This document shows positions 7,505 to 15,532 of a DNA stretch of 64,000 nt, piece after piece. The stretch covers positions 6,458,001 to 6,522,000 of the forward strand of contig NZ_CP120997.1 in assembly GCF_030719295.1 (NCBI RefSeq), read 5' to 3'. Source of the DNA: Streptomyces sp. Mut1. GTDB lineage: Bacteria; Actinomycetota; Actinomycetes; Streptomycetales; Streptomycetaceae. Position numbers and translations under genes: made by a program. How positions within the stretch are numbered: the stretch's first letter is position 1; the number at the start of each line of letters is the position of its first letter. The notes under the pieces are model-generated. The model was not told the origin of the DNA, ran no database searches, and saw nothing but the letters and a program-made list of their open reading frames with translations.

Positions 7505-9919
7505 GTGAAGAACCGTACGGTCCGACAGAGAGTCACCGGACTATCCACCGCGGCCCTGGCGGCCTGTCTGGGCGTAGGCATGCTCGCCGCCCCGGGCCGG
7601 GCCGCCGAACCCCGGCCCTCCGCCCCGGCCGCCGCGAGCGCGACCGCGTTCGAGCACCGGGCGGCCGGTGCCGGATCCCCCGAGCCCGGCGGCCCCACCG
7701 CGCAGGCCCTCACCGCGCCCGTCCAGGACGCCGCCCACCTGGGCGACGCGGCACTGAGCCCCGCCGACCGGGCCCCGCTCAGCGCCTCCAAGGACGCGCT
7801 GAAACGCGACTACGACGACCCGAGCGCCGCGGCGCCGAGCCACCCCGCCCCCTCGATGAAGGCCAAGGCCCGGACCAAGGCCAAGGCCCGCACCACGGCG
7901 GAGGCGGCAGGGACCGCCGCCGCCTGCTCCGTGGCCGACTTCACCAGCCGCACGGGCAGCGCACTCGTCCAGCAGATCAAGGCCTCCACCAGCGACTGCG
8001 TCAACACCCTGTTCGCCGTCAAGGGCAACGACGGCTACCTCGCCTTCCGCGAGGCGCAGATGGTCAGCGTCGCCAACGCCCTGCGCGACGGATCGGCCGC
8101 CTACCCCGGCGACAGCAGCACCGGCATGCCGCAACTGGTGCTCTTCCTGCGGGCCGGTTACTACGTGCAGTACTACGACCCCGGCACCGTCGGCAGCTAC
8201 GGGGCGCCGCTGCGCACCGCCATCCAGGGCGGCCTGGACGCCTTCTTCGCCTCGGCGCACTCCCGTGACGTCACGGACGCCAACGGCGAGACCCTGGCCG
8301 AGGCCGTCATCCTCATCGACAGCGCGGAGCAGAACGCCCGCTACCTGGACGTCGTGAAGCGGCTGCTGGCCGGCTACAACTCCTCGTACAACAGCTCCTG
8401 GTACATGCTCAACGCGGTCAACAACGTCTACACCGTGACGTTCCGGGGCCACCAGCTGCCCGAGTTCGTCAGCGCCGTCGAGGCCGACCCGAGCCTGCTC
8501 GACGCGCTCGCCGGCTTCGCCCGCGACCACCTCGACCTGCTGGGCACCGACCAGTCGTACCTGACCTCGAACGCGGGCCGCGAACTCGCGCGCTTCCTCC
8601 AGGAGGACGCGCTGCGCTCCAAGGTCCGGCCGCTGGTCACCGACCTCCTCGGCCGCAGCTCCCTCACCGGGCGCACCGCACCGCTGTGGGTCGGCCTCGC
8701 GGAGATGGCCGACTACTACGACAGCGCCAACTGCTCCGCGTACGGCACCTGCGACCTGGCCGCACGCCTCAAGAGCGCCGTCCTGCCGGTCTCGTACACA
8801 TGCAGTGACAGCATCCGCATCCTCGCCCAGCAGATGACGTCGGCCGACCTGACGAAGGCCTGCACCAGCCTGCGCGGCCAGGACGCCTACTTCCACCAGG
8901 TCGCCAAGGACAACGGGCCCGTGGCCAACGATCACAACACCACCATCGAGGTGGTCGTCTTCGACTCCAGCACCGACTACCAGACCTACGCCGGAGCCAT
9001 CTACGGCATCGACACCAACAACGGCGGCATGTACCTGGAGGGCGACCCGGCGGCGGCCGGCAACCAGCCGCGCTTCATCGCGTACGAGGCCGAGTGGGTC
9101 CGGCCCGACTTCCAGATCTGGAACCTCAACCACGAGTACACGCACTACCTCGACGGCCGCTTCGACATGGCGGGCGACTTCGAGGCGGGTGTCACCACCC
9201 CGACCATCTGGTGGATCGAGGGCTTCGCGGAGTACGTCTCCTACTCCTACCGGGATGTCACCTACGACGACGCCGTCACCCAGGCCGCCGCGCACACCTA
9301 CACTCTGCGCACGCTGTTCGACACCACCTACGAGAACGCCGACCAGACCCGCGTCTACAACTGGGGCTATCTGGCCGTGCGTTACATGCTCCAGTCGCAC
9401 CGCGCCGACGTGGACAAGCTCCTCGGCCTCTACCGCGCAGGTGACTGGAACGGCGCCCGCACCCTGCTCACCTCCACCATCGGCAGCCGCTACGACGCCG
9501 ACTGGAACACCTGGCTGACGGCGTGCGCGGCCGGCAGCTGCGGCACCACGACCAACCCCACCGATCCCACCGACCCGACCGACCCCACCACCCAGTGCAC
9601 CGGTAGTGACGTCCGGGAGCTGGGCCAGGACTGTGCCCGCGACGGCCAGCGGGCCACCCGGGGCAACTACGCCTACCTCTACGTCTACATACCCGCAGGC
9701 ACCGACCGGCTCACCGTCACCACCAGCGGCGGCACGGGCGACGCCGATCTCTACTACAGCGCCGACGGCTGGGCGACCACCGGTTCGTACACCTCCCGGG
9801 CCACCGGCAGCGGCAACGCGCACACGCTCACGGTCGAGCACCCCGCCGAAGGCGCCCACTACATCAGCCTGTACGCCGTGCAGGACTTCGATCAGGTGAG
9901 CGTCTCCACGCGGTACTGA
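7505..9919 (+). CDS. Secreted M9 (microbial collagenase) metalloprotease with C-terminal PPC domain
   Basis: 804 residues from GTG 7505, with GGGAGG upstream; the open frame before this is not protein-like. A Sec signal peptide (residues 1-34, charged start, Ala-rich core, GRAAEP cleavage region) precedes a pro region and an M9N-type helical activator domain. The zinc site is H543-E-x-x-H547 in NHEYTHYLDGRF, with downstream ligand Glu572 in WWIEGFAEY, as in M9 gluzincins. A Thr-Asp-Pro linker (TDPTDPTDPT) leads to a bacterial pre-peptidase C-terminal (PPC) domain over the last 100 residues, which helps collagen binding in relatives. It should cleave native collagen outside the cell. The hydroxyproline-degrading cluster next door and a shared palindrome suggest co-regulation. 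Confidence 0.93.
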   Translation: MKNRTVRQRVTGLSTAALAACLGVGMLAAPGRAAEPRPSAPAAASATAFEHRAAGAGSPEPGGPTAQALTAPVQDAAHLGDAALSPADRAPLSASKDALKRDYDDPSAAAPSHPAPSMKAKARTKAKARTTAEAAGTAAACSVADFTSRTGSALVQQIKASTSDCVNTLFAVKGNDGYLAFREAQMVSVANALRDGSAAYPGDSSTGMPQLVLFLRAGYYVQYYDPGTVGSYGAPLRTAIQGGLDAFFASAHSRDVTDANGETLAEAVILIDSAEQNARYLDVVKRLLAGYNSSYNSSWYMLNAVNNVYTVTFRGHQLPEFVSAVEADPSLLDALAGFARDHLDLLGTDQSYLTSNAGRELARFLQEDALRSKVRPLVTDLLGRSSLTGRTAPLWVGLAEMADYYDSANCSAYGTCDLAARLKSAVLPVSYTCSDSIRILAQQMTSADLTKACTSLRGQDAYFHQVAKDNGPVANDHNTTIEVVVFDSSTDYQTYAGAIYGIDTNNGGMYLEGDPAAAGNQPRFIAYEAEWVRPDFQIWNLNHEYTHYLDGRFDMAGDFEAGVTTPTIWWIEGFAEYVSYSYRDVTYDDAVTQAAAHTYTLRTLFDTTYENADQTRVYNWGYLAVRYMLQSHRADVDKLLGLYRAGDWNGARTLLTSTIGSRYDADWNTWLTACAAGSCGTTTNPTDPTDPTDPTTQCTGSDVRELGQDCARDGQRATRGNYAYLYVYIPAGTDRLTVTTSGGTGDADLYYSADGWATTGSYTSRATGSGNAHTLTVEHPAEGAHYISLYAVQDFDQVSVSTRY

Positions 9920-9935
9920 TACGGCCGGGCGCGGC

Positions 9936-10325
9936 TCACAGCAGACGCAGTGTGTCCGGCCCCGTCCGCTCCCGGATGATCTCCACGAGCCGGTCGAAGA
10001 GGGTCGGACCGAGCCCCAGAGCCGCCTGCGCGGATTCCTCGCGCAGGCGGCCGCGGTTGCTCTCATGGGCGCGACCGGCCAGCCGGTCCAGGTAGCGGGC
10101 GGTCTCCTCGTGCCCCAGCGCGCGGGCCGACAGGGCGTGGTCGCGCCACTCGATGACGTAGTCGTCGTCGTCCGGTGTGCCCATGCCGCCGCCCAGGCAG
10201 TCCGCGAAGGCGTCGAGATTCCGGCCGAAGTAGCCGCCGGGCCCGTTCACCGCCTCGCCGATCACGGTCCAGAAGCTCTCCGGGCCGGTGACCCGGGAAC
10301 CTTCGATCACATAGGTCACGGTCAT
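9936..10325 (-). CDS. Barstar-family ribonuclease inhibitor
   Basis: 129 residues. I chose the internal ATG at 10325 (MTVTYVIEG) because the open frame before it runs into the hairpin and the RNase gene with low-complexity sequence. The protein has the barstar-type core (ESFWTVIGEAVNGPGGYFGRN, then L-D-A-F-A-D-C-L). Barstar-like proteins bind the active site of microbial guanyl RNases in the cytoplasm and protect the producer. The RNase gene directly upstream on the same strand is the obvious partner. It ends 16 bases from the convergent collagenase stop. Confidence 0.88.
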   Translation of the reverse strand: MTVTYVIEGSRVTGPESFWTVIGEAVNGPGGYFGRNLDAFADCLGGGMGTPDDDDYVIEWRDHALSARALGHEETARYLDRLAGRAHESNRGRLREESAQAALGLGPTLFDRLVEIIRERTGPDTLRLL

Positions 10326-10345
10326 GGGGCGAGCGTACAAGCCGG

Positions 10346-10398
10346 CCGGTCCGGTGATCCGCGCCGCAGGTGGGGGACTGCGGCGCGGACCGGACCGG
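10346..10398 (-). terminator. Large two-part hairpin between RNase and inhibitor genes
   Basis: A 9-bp outer stem (CCGGTCCGG, 10346-10354, with 10390-10398), a 3-base bulge and a 12-bp inner stem (10358-10369 with 10378-10389) close an 8-base loop. It begins 9 bases past the RNase stop and ends 21 bases before the barstar start codon, so it may terminate or attenuate transcription between toxin and inhibitor. Confidence 0.7.
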
Positions 10399-10407
10399 GG
10401 GAGCGGG

Positions 10408-10800
10408 TCAGCAGTCGTGGTCGACCAGGTCGAACGTCTCGTAGTGGTCGGCCGTGTAGTAGTCCTCCCGGCTCTCCTCACCCGTGACGATGCGGCGCGC
10501 GCCGCGCGTCGGCGAGCCGGGGGTGATCACGGTGTACTCGTGGTAGTAGCCGGTGCTCTGCGAGGGCAGCACGCCCTCGCGGTTCTGGAAGACGGTGCCG
10601 TCCTGGTCGTACGGGAACGGCCCGCCGGCGTCGATGAGGTCGAGGGTGTCGTGGGCCTGGGAGGGCAGGTCCGAGTAACAGACGCTGCCGACCGAGGTGG
10701 CCGAGGCGGTGGCGGTCGCCGTGAGGGGGCCGCCGACGACGAGAGCGGACAGGAGGGCGGCCGTACCGCCCAGCGTGGTGATCCGTGGGGGGATTCGCAT
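10408..10800 (-). CDS. Secreted guanyl-specific ribonuclease (RNase Sa/N1-T1 family)
   Basis: 130 residues. A signal peptide (MRIPPRI start, Leu/Ala-rich core) is followed by a mature domain that closely follows RNase Sa: GPFPYDQDG, VFQNREGVLP, GYYHEYTVITPG, then GARRIVTGE and the DYYTADHY region. Catalytic Glu (HEYTV), Arg (ARRIV) and His (ADHY) are present, as are the two disulfide Cys near each end of the mature domain. It cleaves RNA after guanosine. The start at 10800 matches usual precursors; in-frame GTG 10827 and ATGs 10809/10806 are alternatives. A TTGACG-N19-CATCAT pair ending 7 bases before 10800 would make the transcript leaderless from this ATG. Confidence 0.93.
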   Translation of the reverse strand: MRIPPRITTLGGTAALLSALVVGGPLTATATASATSVGSVCYSDLPSQAHDTLDLIDAGGPFPYDQDGTVFQNREGVLPSQSTGYYHEYTVITPGSPTRGARRIVTGEESREDYYTADHYETFDLVDHDC

Positions 10801-10807
10801 ACCCATC

Positions 10808-10838
10808 ATGATGACGCGCGTAGACACCGCCGCGTCAA
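10808..10838 (-). promoter_or_regulatory. Candidate RNase promoter
   Basis: On the minus strand TTGACG (10838-10833), a 19-base spacer and CATCAT (10813-10808) precede ATG 10800 by 7 bases. It overlaps the alternative upstream start codons, which supports the shorter protein. Confidence 0.35.
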
Positions 10839-10952
10839 CGCCAACTCGGGTGAATTTTTCGAGAGTTAACCGGGGAGAGGGAACACATCCCCCTTCCGGG
10901 GGCGATGCGGTCCCACGGGAGTGCGGTGCTCGAACGTCAGTCCGGCGCGGAT

Positions 10953-11543
10953 TCAGGGGCTGACGGAACGCCAGATGTGGTACGGCACCGTGCGGGCGGC
11001 CTCCTCGATGTCGATGTCCCCGACGGAGAGCCAGCGGCGTGCGATGCCGGTCACCGGGCCCAGGATCAGGGACTCCAGCACGGGCAGCGGGAGCGCGACC
11101 AGCTCCCCCGACTGCTGGTGGGCGTGGAGCCAGGCCGCGAGCGGGGCGAGCCGGGCCTCCTGGGCGCCGCGGATCTGCCGGGCGTGCTCGGTGATCTCGC
11201 GGTCGGCGGTGACCGAGTGCATGAGCCGGGCCGCGTCGGGGTGCTTCTGTACGAAGCGGAGGTAGGCCCGGGTGACCGCGTGGACCCCGTCGCGCGCGCC
11301 CTCCACCGGCTCCAGCGCGCCGGCCAGCTCTTCGAGGAGGCGGCCCAGCCAGGACTGCGCGAGGGCGAGTACGACGCCCTGGAGGCTGCCGAAGTGGTGG
11401 TAGATGCTTCCCGCGCTCACCCCGCTCGCCGAGGTGATCGCGCCCAGCGTGAGACCGGCCTCACCGCGGGACGCGTACAGCTCCAGGGCGTGGTCGAGTA
11501 CCTGGGCGGCCGTGGCCTCACCGCGTTGTTGCTTCGGACTCAT
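10953..11543 (-). CDS. TetR-family transcriptional regulator
   Basis: 196 residues. The N-terminal TetR helix-turn-helix is clear: TLGAITSASGVSAGSIYHHF (about residues 32-51), followed by G-S-L-Q-G-V. The C-terminal helical ligand domain is not assignable to a known ligand class. The gene is transcribed away from the Ser/Thr kinase. The 220-base gap between them holds three TTCCGGAA sites, one of which (11558-11567) begins only 15 bases before this start codon. Autorepression is likely; control of the kinase is possible. A small CCCCC-TTCC-GGGGG hairpin lies downstream at 10889-10902. Confidence 0.92.
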   Translation of the reverse strand: MSPKQQRGEATAAQVLDHALELYASRGEAGLTLGAITSASGVSAGSIYHHFGSLQGVVLALAQSWLGRLLEELAGALEPVEGARDGVHAVTRAYLRFVQKHPDAARLMHSVTADREITEHARQIRGAQEARLAPLAAWLHAHQQSGELVALPLPVLESLILGPVTGIARRWLSVGDIDIEEAARTVPYHIWRSVSP

Positions 11544-11557
11544 CGACGCCGCCCCAG

Positions 11558-11567
11558 CTTCCGGAAG
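11558..11567 (-). promoter_or_regulatory. CTTCCGGAAG palindrome, candidate TetR operator 1
   Basis: A perfect 10-bp palindrome immediately upstream of the tetR ATG, sharing the TTCCGGAA core with the pair at 11608-11633. Occupation would block tetR transcription or translation initiation. Confidence 0.5.
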
Positions 11568-11607
11568 TGGTGGCTCCTCATGGTGCCGCCGGGACCAGGG
11601 TAGAAGA

Positions 11608-11633
11608 AACTTCCGGAATTTTTTCCGGAAGTT
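11608..11633. promoter_or_regulatory. Tandem TTCCGGAA inverted repeat, candidate TetR operator 2
   Basis: AACTTCCGGAA, TTTT, TTCCGGAAGTT form a perfect 11-bp inverted repeat with a 4-base spacer, and each arm is itself palindromic. It sits mid-way in the tetR/kinase gap. The unusually AT-rich spacer stands out in this genome. This is probably where the TetR protein acts on one or both genes. Confidence 0.55.
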
Positions 11634-11763
11634 GTTCCAATTGGTGCCCGGTCTGCCTCACACTGAACGTTCGCCGCGCCAAGTCGCGCGGCGGCAGGGG
11701 GATTTCAGGTGACGGAGGCGGTCCGGGGGACTGCTGTTCGGGACATACGGGGAGCGCTCGAAC

Positions 11764-13686
11764 ATGACCGGCGTGAACAACGACGACCACGCGGACAACG
11801 AGGACTACCTCGACGGAGGCATCAAACCGCTCACACCGGCCGACCCGGCGCGCATCGGGCCCCATCTGCTGCTCGGCAGGCTCGGCGCGGGCGGCATGGG
11901 CCGGGTCTACCTGGCCCGCTCCGACGGCGGCCGCACGGTCGCGGTCAAGGTCGTGCACGAGGAACACGTCGCGGACCCGCACTTCAGGGCCCGCTTCCGA
12001 CGCGAGGTCGAAGCGGCCAGGCGCGTCGGCGAGGACTACACCGCGCCCGTCCTGGACGCGGCACCCGACGCCGAATTCCCCTGGGTGGCCACGGGTTACG
12101 TCCCCGGCCTCTCCCTGGAACAGGTGGTCCGGGGCCACGGCGCACTGCCCGCCGAATCCGTGCGGGCCCTCGCCACCGGGCTGCTGCACGCGCTCAAGGA
12201 CATCCACGAGGCCGGCATCGTCCACCGCGACCTCAAGCCCTCCAACGTGATGCTGACGATTCAGGGCCCCAAGGTCATCGACTTCGGCATCGCCCGCGCT
12301 GTCGGGACCACCATCGAGTCCCTGCTCACCAGCGCCAGCATGATCGTCGGCTCGCCCGGCTTCATGGCTCCGGAGCAGGTGCGCGGGGAGAGCGCGGTGC
12401 CGAAGAGCGACGTGTTCGCCCTCGGCTGTGTGCTGACGTACGCGGCGACCGGCACGCTCGCCTTCGGTCAGGGGGTGAGCAACCAGCACGCGATCATGTA
12501 CAAGATCGTGGAGGCCGAGCCCGACCTCTCGCGGGTCCGGGACGAGGGCCTGAAGACCCTGATCACGCGGCTTCTGGCCAAGCGGATCGAGGACCGGCCG
12601 TCCGTGGACGAGCTGCTCGCCGAGCCGGGGTACGAGGCCGGGCCCGCGGCCTCCGCATGGCTTCCTGCCGCCGTCGTGAGCCATCTGGCGCGCCAGTCCG
12701 CGCAGTTGCTCGACGCCGAGGCGAAGCCGCTGCGCCAGGAGAGCGACCGTGCGACGCTCGGTCTGCGGGGGGAGCCGGAGGCCGCCCTGGCGCTGGTGGC
12801 GGGCGAGGGGACGGCTGCGAAGCCGAAACGGGAGAGGCGCCGCCGCCCGTGGGCGGTCGCCGTCCCGCTGGTGCTGGTCATAGGCGGGGGAGGCGGCACG
12901 CTGGCCGTGCTCCAGCCGTTCGGCCATGACGGCGGCGGAGCGCACGCGGCGCCGCCGGCCGCCACGGCGACGAGCCCGACGGCCGCCGCCCCGGAGCCGT
13001 CGGCGGCCGGCAGCGCGTCCCCCACCGGCGACAAGAGCCCGAAGGCTTCCCCGAGCAAGAAGAAGAAGGACGGCGCCGGCAAGGACGGAAAGGACGGCAG
13101 GGACGGGGAGCCGGGCAAGGACGGCCGGGACTCCGGAGACGCGGGGGGCGGTTCCGGCGGCTCGTCCGCAGGAGGCTCGTCCACGGGCGGCGGCGGTACC
13201 AGCGGCTCCGGCGGCGGGAGTTCGAGCAGCGGAGGGGGCAGCTCGACCACCAGCGGCGGCAGTTCGGGCGGCAGCGGCTCGGGAGGGTCCACGAGCACCT
13301 CGGGCGGCGGGGGATCGACCACCACGTCCGGCGGCTCCACCGCAGGCTCCGGCGGCGGCAACAAGGTCCCGGCGTCGTTCGCGGGCACCTGGAAGTACGG
13401 CGAGTTGTACAACGTGGGGATGCCGGGCACCATCACCATCTCCACGTCCGGCGTGGTGCGCATGAACGACTATCCGTACAACAACTGCCCCTACGAGGCC
13501 AAGGTGACCTCCACCTCCAACGGAGGCAGGCGCCTCAACGTGGGTGCCCCCAAGCTCGTCGGACCCAACCCCGGCTACTGCTACAGCCAGATCGCCGCGT
13601 CCTACTTCGACATCGACGGCAGCGGCGTCCGCCACTTCATCAACGGCAACGGGAACGGCAACGGCTACTACTACAAGCGACCCTGA
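11764..13686 (+). CDS. Membrane Ser/Thr protein kinase with long Ser/Gly linker and small extracellular domain
   Basis: 640 residues; ATG 11764 with GGGGAG nine bases upstream. The Hanks-type kinase domain (about residues 32-285) has the G-x-G-x-x-G loop (LGAGGMG), Lys62 in VAVKVV, HRDLKPSN with catalytic Asp156, DFG Asp173, and APE. Only one membrane span follows (about 363-384), after an Arg-rich stop-transfer segment. Outside lies a Lys/Asp/Gly stretch, then about 100 residues of Ser/Gly repeats. The C-terminal domain of about 100 residues contains two Cys and ends in Asn/Gly-rich sequence. There are no PASTA repeats. The external domain probably senses a surface or cell-wall ligand; I do not recognise it. 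Confidence 0.92.
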   Translation: MTGVNNDDHADNEDYLDGGIKPLTPADPARIGPHLLLGRLGAGGMGRVYLARSDGGRTVAVKVVHEEHVADPHFRARFRREVEAARRVGEDYTAPVLDAAPDAEFPWVATGYVPGLSLEQVVRGHGALPAESVRALATGLLHALKDIHEAGIVHRDLKPSNVMLTIQGPKVIDFGIARAVGTTIESLLTSASMIVGSPGFMAPEQVRGESAVPKSDVFALGCVLTYAATGTLAFGQGVSNQHAIMYKIVEAEPDLSRVRDEGLKTLITRLLAKRIEDRPSVDELLAEPGYEAGPAASAWLPAAVVSHLARQSAQLLDAEAKPLRQESDRATLGLRGEPEAALALVAGEGTAAKPKRERRRRPWAVAVPLVLVIGGGGGTLAVLQPFGHDGGGAHAAPPAATATSPTAAAPEPSAAGSASPTGDKSPKASPSKKKKDGAGKDGKDGRDGEPGKDGRDSGDAGGGSGGSSAGGSSTGGGGTSGSGGGSSSSGGGSSTTSGGSSGGSGSGGSTSTSGGGGSTTTSGGSTAGSGGGNKVPASFAGTWKYGELYNVGMPGTITISTSGVVRMNDYPYNNCPYEAKVTSTSNGGRRLNVGAPKLVGPNPGYCYSQIAASYFDIDGSGVRHFINGNGNGNGYYYKRP

Positions 13687-13782
13687 GCCGCACTGGATTC
13701 ACCCCGTTCCACGGGGCTCCGCAAGCGTGACAGCCCGTAGGCGGGGCATGCATTGCGTGAGCACCTTCGAGACAGGGGGCGA

Positions 13783-14208
13783 ATGGCCATGTGGGCGGGG
13801 GAAACGATGGAGCGTCACGAAGTGGCCCGGATGCACCGCAGGGTGGGCCGGTCCGACCTGGCAGCCGTGGGCGAAGTCCGCGGAGCCGTACGGGAGTTAC
13901 TGCGCTACCGGTGGCGGGATGAGCCGGCCCAGGTGGCCGAGCTGCTGCTCAGCGAGCTGGTGACCAATGCCCTGGTGCACACGGGCGACGGCGCGGTCGT
14001 GGCCGTGAGCGTGGCCCCGCGGCGCCTGCGCGTCGAAGTGCGGGACTTCGTCACCGGAATGCCGCCCGAGTCGCACGTACCGCCCGCCGACGACGGTACG
14101 CACGGCCGGGGGCTGATCCTGGTGGAGAGCCTCGCCGACTCCTGGGGCGTCAGACCGCACGCCCTGGGCAAGGTGGTCTGGTTCGAGCTGGACGGCGGAC
14201 GGCCCTGA
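13783..14208 (+). CDS. ATP-binding HATPase_c protein (anti-sigma/RsbW-like), contains a TTA codon
   Basis: About 141 residues from ATG 13783; 13789 and 13807 are equally possible starts, and AGGGGG lies close upstream. The GHKL N-box is visible as ELLLSELVTNALVHTG, and a G2-like motif as GTHGRGLILVESLADSWG. Streptomyces encode dozens of these single-domain proteins, many of which bind sigma factors or anti-sigma antagonists. A TTA leucine codon lies at 13897-13899 (R-E-L-L), so translation should need the bldA tRNA, linking it to development or secondary metabolism. A hairpin overlaps the stop codon. Confidence 0.88.
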   Translation: MAMWAGETMERHEVARMHRRVGRSDLAAVGEVRGAVRELLRYRWRDEPAQVAELLLSELVTNALVHTGDGAVVAVSVAPRRLRVEVRDFVTGMPPESHVPPADDGTHGRGLILVESLADSWGVRPHALGKVVWFELDGGRP

Positions 14209-14232
14209 CAGCCCTCGCGGACCGTCAGGGCC
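14201..14232. terminator. Hairpin at the convergent HATPase/DUF2637 junction
   Basis: GGCCCTGAC (14201-14209) pairs with GTCAGGGCC (14224-14232) around a 14-base loop, overlapping the HATPase stop codon. It can serve both converging genes. Confidence 0.6.
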
Positions 14233-14259
14233 GTTTCCCGCAACACCGCGTCCCGCCTG

Positions 14260-15339
14260 TCAGCCGAACTGCTGCTCCAGGTCCTTCAGCTTCTGCTCCA
14301 GCGAATCGAGCCGGGGCAGGGCCTGGGTGTCGTCCTCGGCGGTGAGATCCACCGCTTGCGGCTCACTCGCGCCCAGTTCAGGGACGCTCGCCGAGTTCGA
14401 GTGGCTGGCGGCTCGCAGGGATGGCCGGGGTCGCAGGGGCAGCTGACCCGGCTCGGATATGGCGGGCTCCGCGACGGACTGCGATGAGGCCGTCGCGGGC
14501 GCGAGCGCCTGTACGTCCACCGGGGCGCCGCCCCGGCCCACCCGGCTCCAGGCCCGGTTCTGCCGGTTCAGGGCCTTGATGTGCGCCCGGTCCAGCTTCT
14601 CCTGGTCCCTTCTGCGGAGACGGTTCTGCTCCTTCTCCCTGCGGTCCTCACGTACTTCGTCGACCGCCTCGTCGAGCGAGCGTACGCCTTCGAGGAGCAT
14701 CAGCGACCAGGCGCCGAAGGTCTCCCGGGGCGCGCGCAGCCAGCGCACGATCCGGATCTGCGGCAGCGGCCGGGGCACCAGGCCCTGTTCGCGCAGCGCG
14801 GCCCGCCGGGTCTGCTTCAGCGCACGGTCGAAGAGCACGGCGGCCGAGAGGGACATCCCCGCGAAGAAGTGCGGGGCGCCCGCGTGGTTCACCCCGCGCG
14901 GCGCGTGCACCCAGTTGAACCAGGCGGCGGCACCGGCGAAGGTCCACACCAGCAGCCGGGAGCCGAGCGCCGCGTCCCCGTGGCTGGCCTCCCGTACGGC
15001 GAGGACCGAGCAGAACATCGCCGCCCCGTCCAGGCCGAACGGCACCAGGTACTCCCAGCCGTCCGAGAGCCCGAGGTTCTGCTCGCCGAAGCCGACGAGC
15101 CCGTGGAAGGAGAGCGCGGCGGCGACCGCGGCGCAGCAGAACAGCAGCACGTACGACGCGGTGGCGTAGAGGGTCTCTTTGCGCCGGCGCCGCTCCTCGC
15201 TGCGTTCCCAGGAGTCGTCCGCCGCGGATGTGTCAGAGGCGCGCTTGCCGCGCGCGACAACCGCAACCGCCGCCATGACCCCCACGAGCAGTACGGCGCC
15301 CGGAAGCAGCCAGTCAAGCGATATGTCGGTCATTCTCAT
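14260..15339 (-). CDS. DUF2637 (SpdB-like) membrane protein
   Basis: 359 residues from ATG 15339, preceded by AAGGGA with a 6-base gap; the upstream extension lacks conserved features. One N-terminal membrane helix (LLPGAVLLVGVMAAVAVV) is followed by a charged stretch and three to four more helices ending near residue 180, with G-L-D-G-A and W-F-N-W-V-H-A-P-R-G-x-N-H typical of DUF2637. The C-terminal half is cytoplasmic, rich in Arg/Glu, and ends in a short coiled coil (LDSLEQKLKDLEQQFG). Relatives occur on Streptomyces conjugative plasmids (spread proteins) and as chromosomal orphans. No other transfer genes are nearby, so this is probably a chromosomal homologue of unknown role. Confidence 0.82.
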   Translation of the reverse strand: MRMTDISLDWLLPGAVLLVGVMAAVAVVARGKRASDTSAADDSWERSEERRRRKETLYATASYVLLFCCAAVAAALSFHGLVGFGEQNLGLSDGWEYLVPFGLDGAAMFCSVLAVREASHGDAALGSRLLVWTFAGAAAWFNWVHAPRGVNHAGAPHFFAGMSLSAAVLFDRALKQTRRAALREQGLVPRPLPQIRIVRWLRAPRETFGAWSLMLLEGVRSLDEAVDEVREDRREKEQNRLRRRDQEKLDRAHIKALNRQNRAWSRVGRGGAPVDVQALAPATASSQSVAEPAISEPGQLPLRPRPSLRAASHSNSASVPELGASEPQAVDLTAEDDTQALPRLDSLEQKLKDLEQQFG

Positions 15340-15532
15340 GCGCGGTCCCTTGCGTTGCGTAGGGCGATTTCCGCGCCATCGTGGCGGAGAACTCCTCGCG
15401 TCCAGAGGGTTTCGGGGCAAGTGAACGCCAATGGGGTGGCGGAGCCCGCCGATATCCGCGATCTGATCGAACACCCGTCATTGATGCGCGCATTGCGTTC
15501 GAATCGAATCACCCGTCCCGTAGGGTCCGGTC

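Noticed and set aside
14260..15339. DUF2637/SpdB-like gene as a sign of an integrated conjugative element
   Set aside because: No integrase, Tra translocase, repressor or attachment repeats are nearby, and chromosomal orphans of this family are common.
15340..15532. Hidden leader ORF before the cysteine desulfhydrase-like gene, expected by analogy with the sulfur leaders
   Set aside because: No short ORF with Cys codons and a promoter at the right distance is visible. Only a possible leaderless start for the gene itself is seen.
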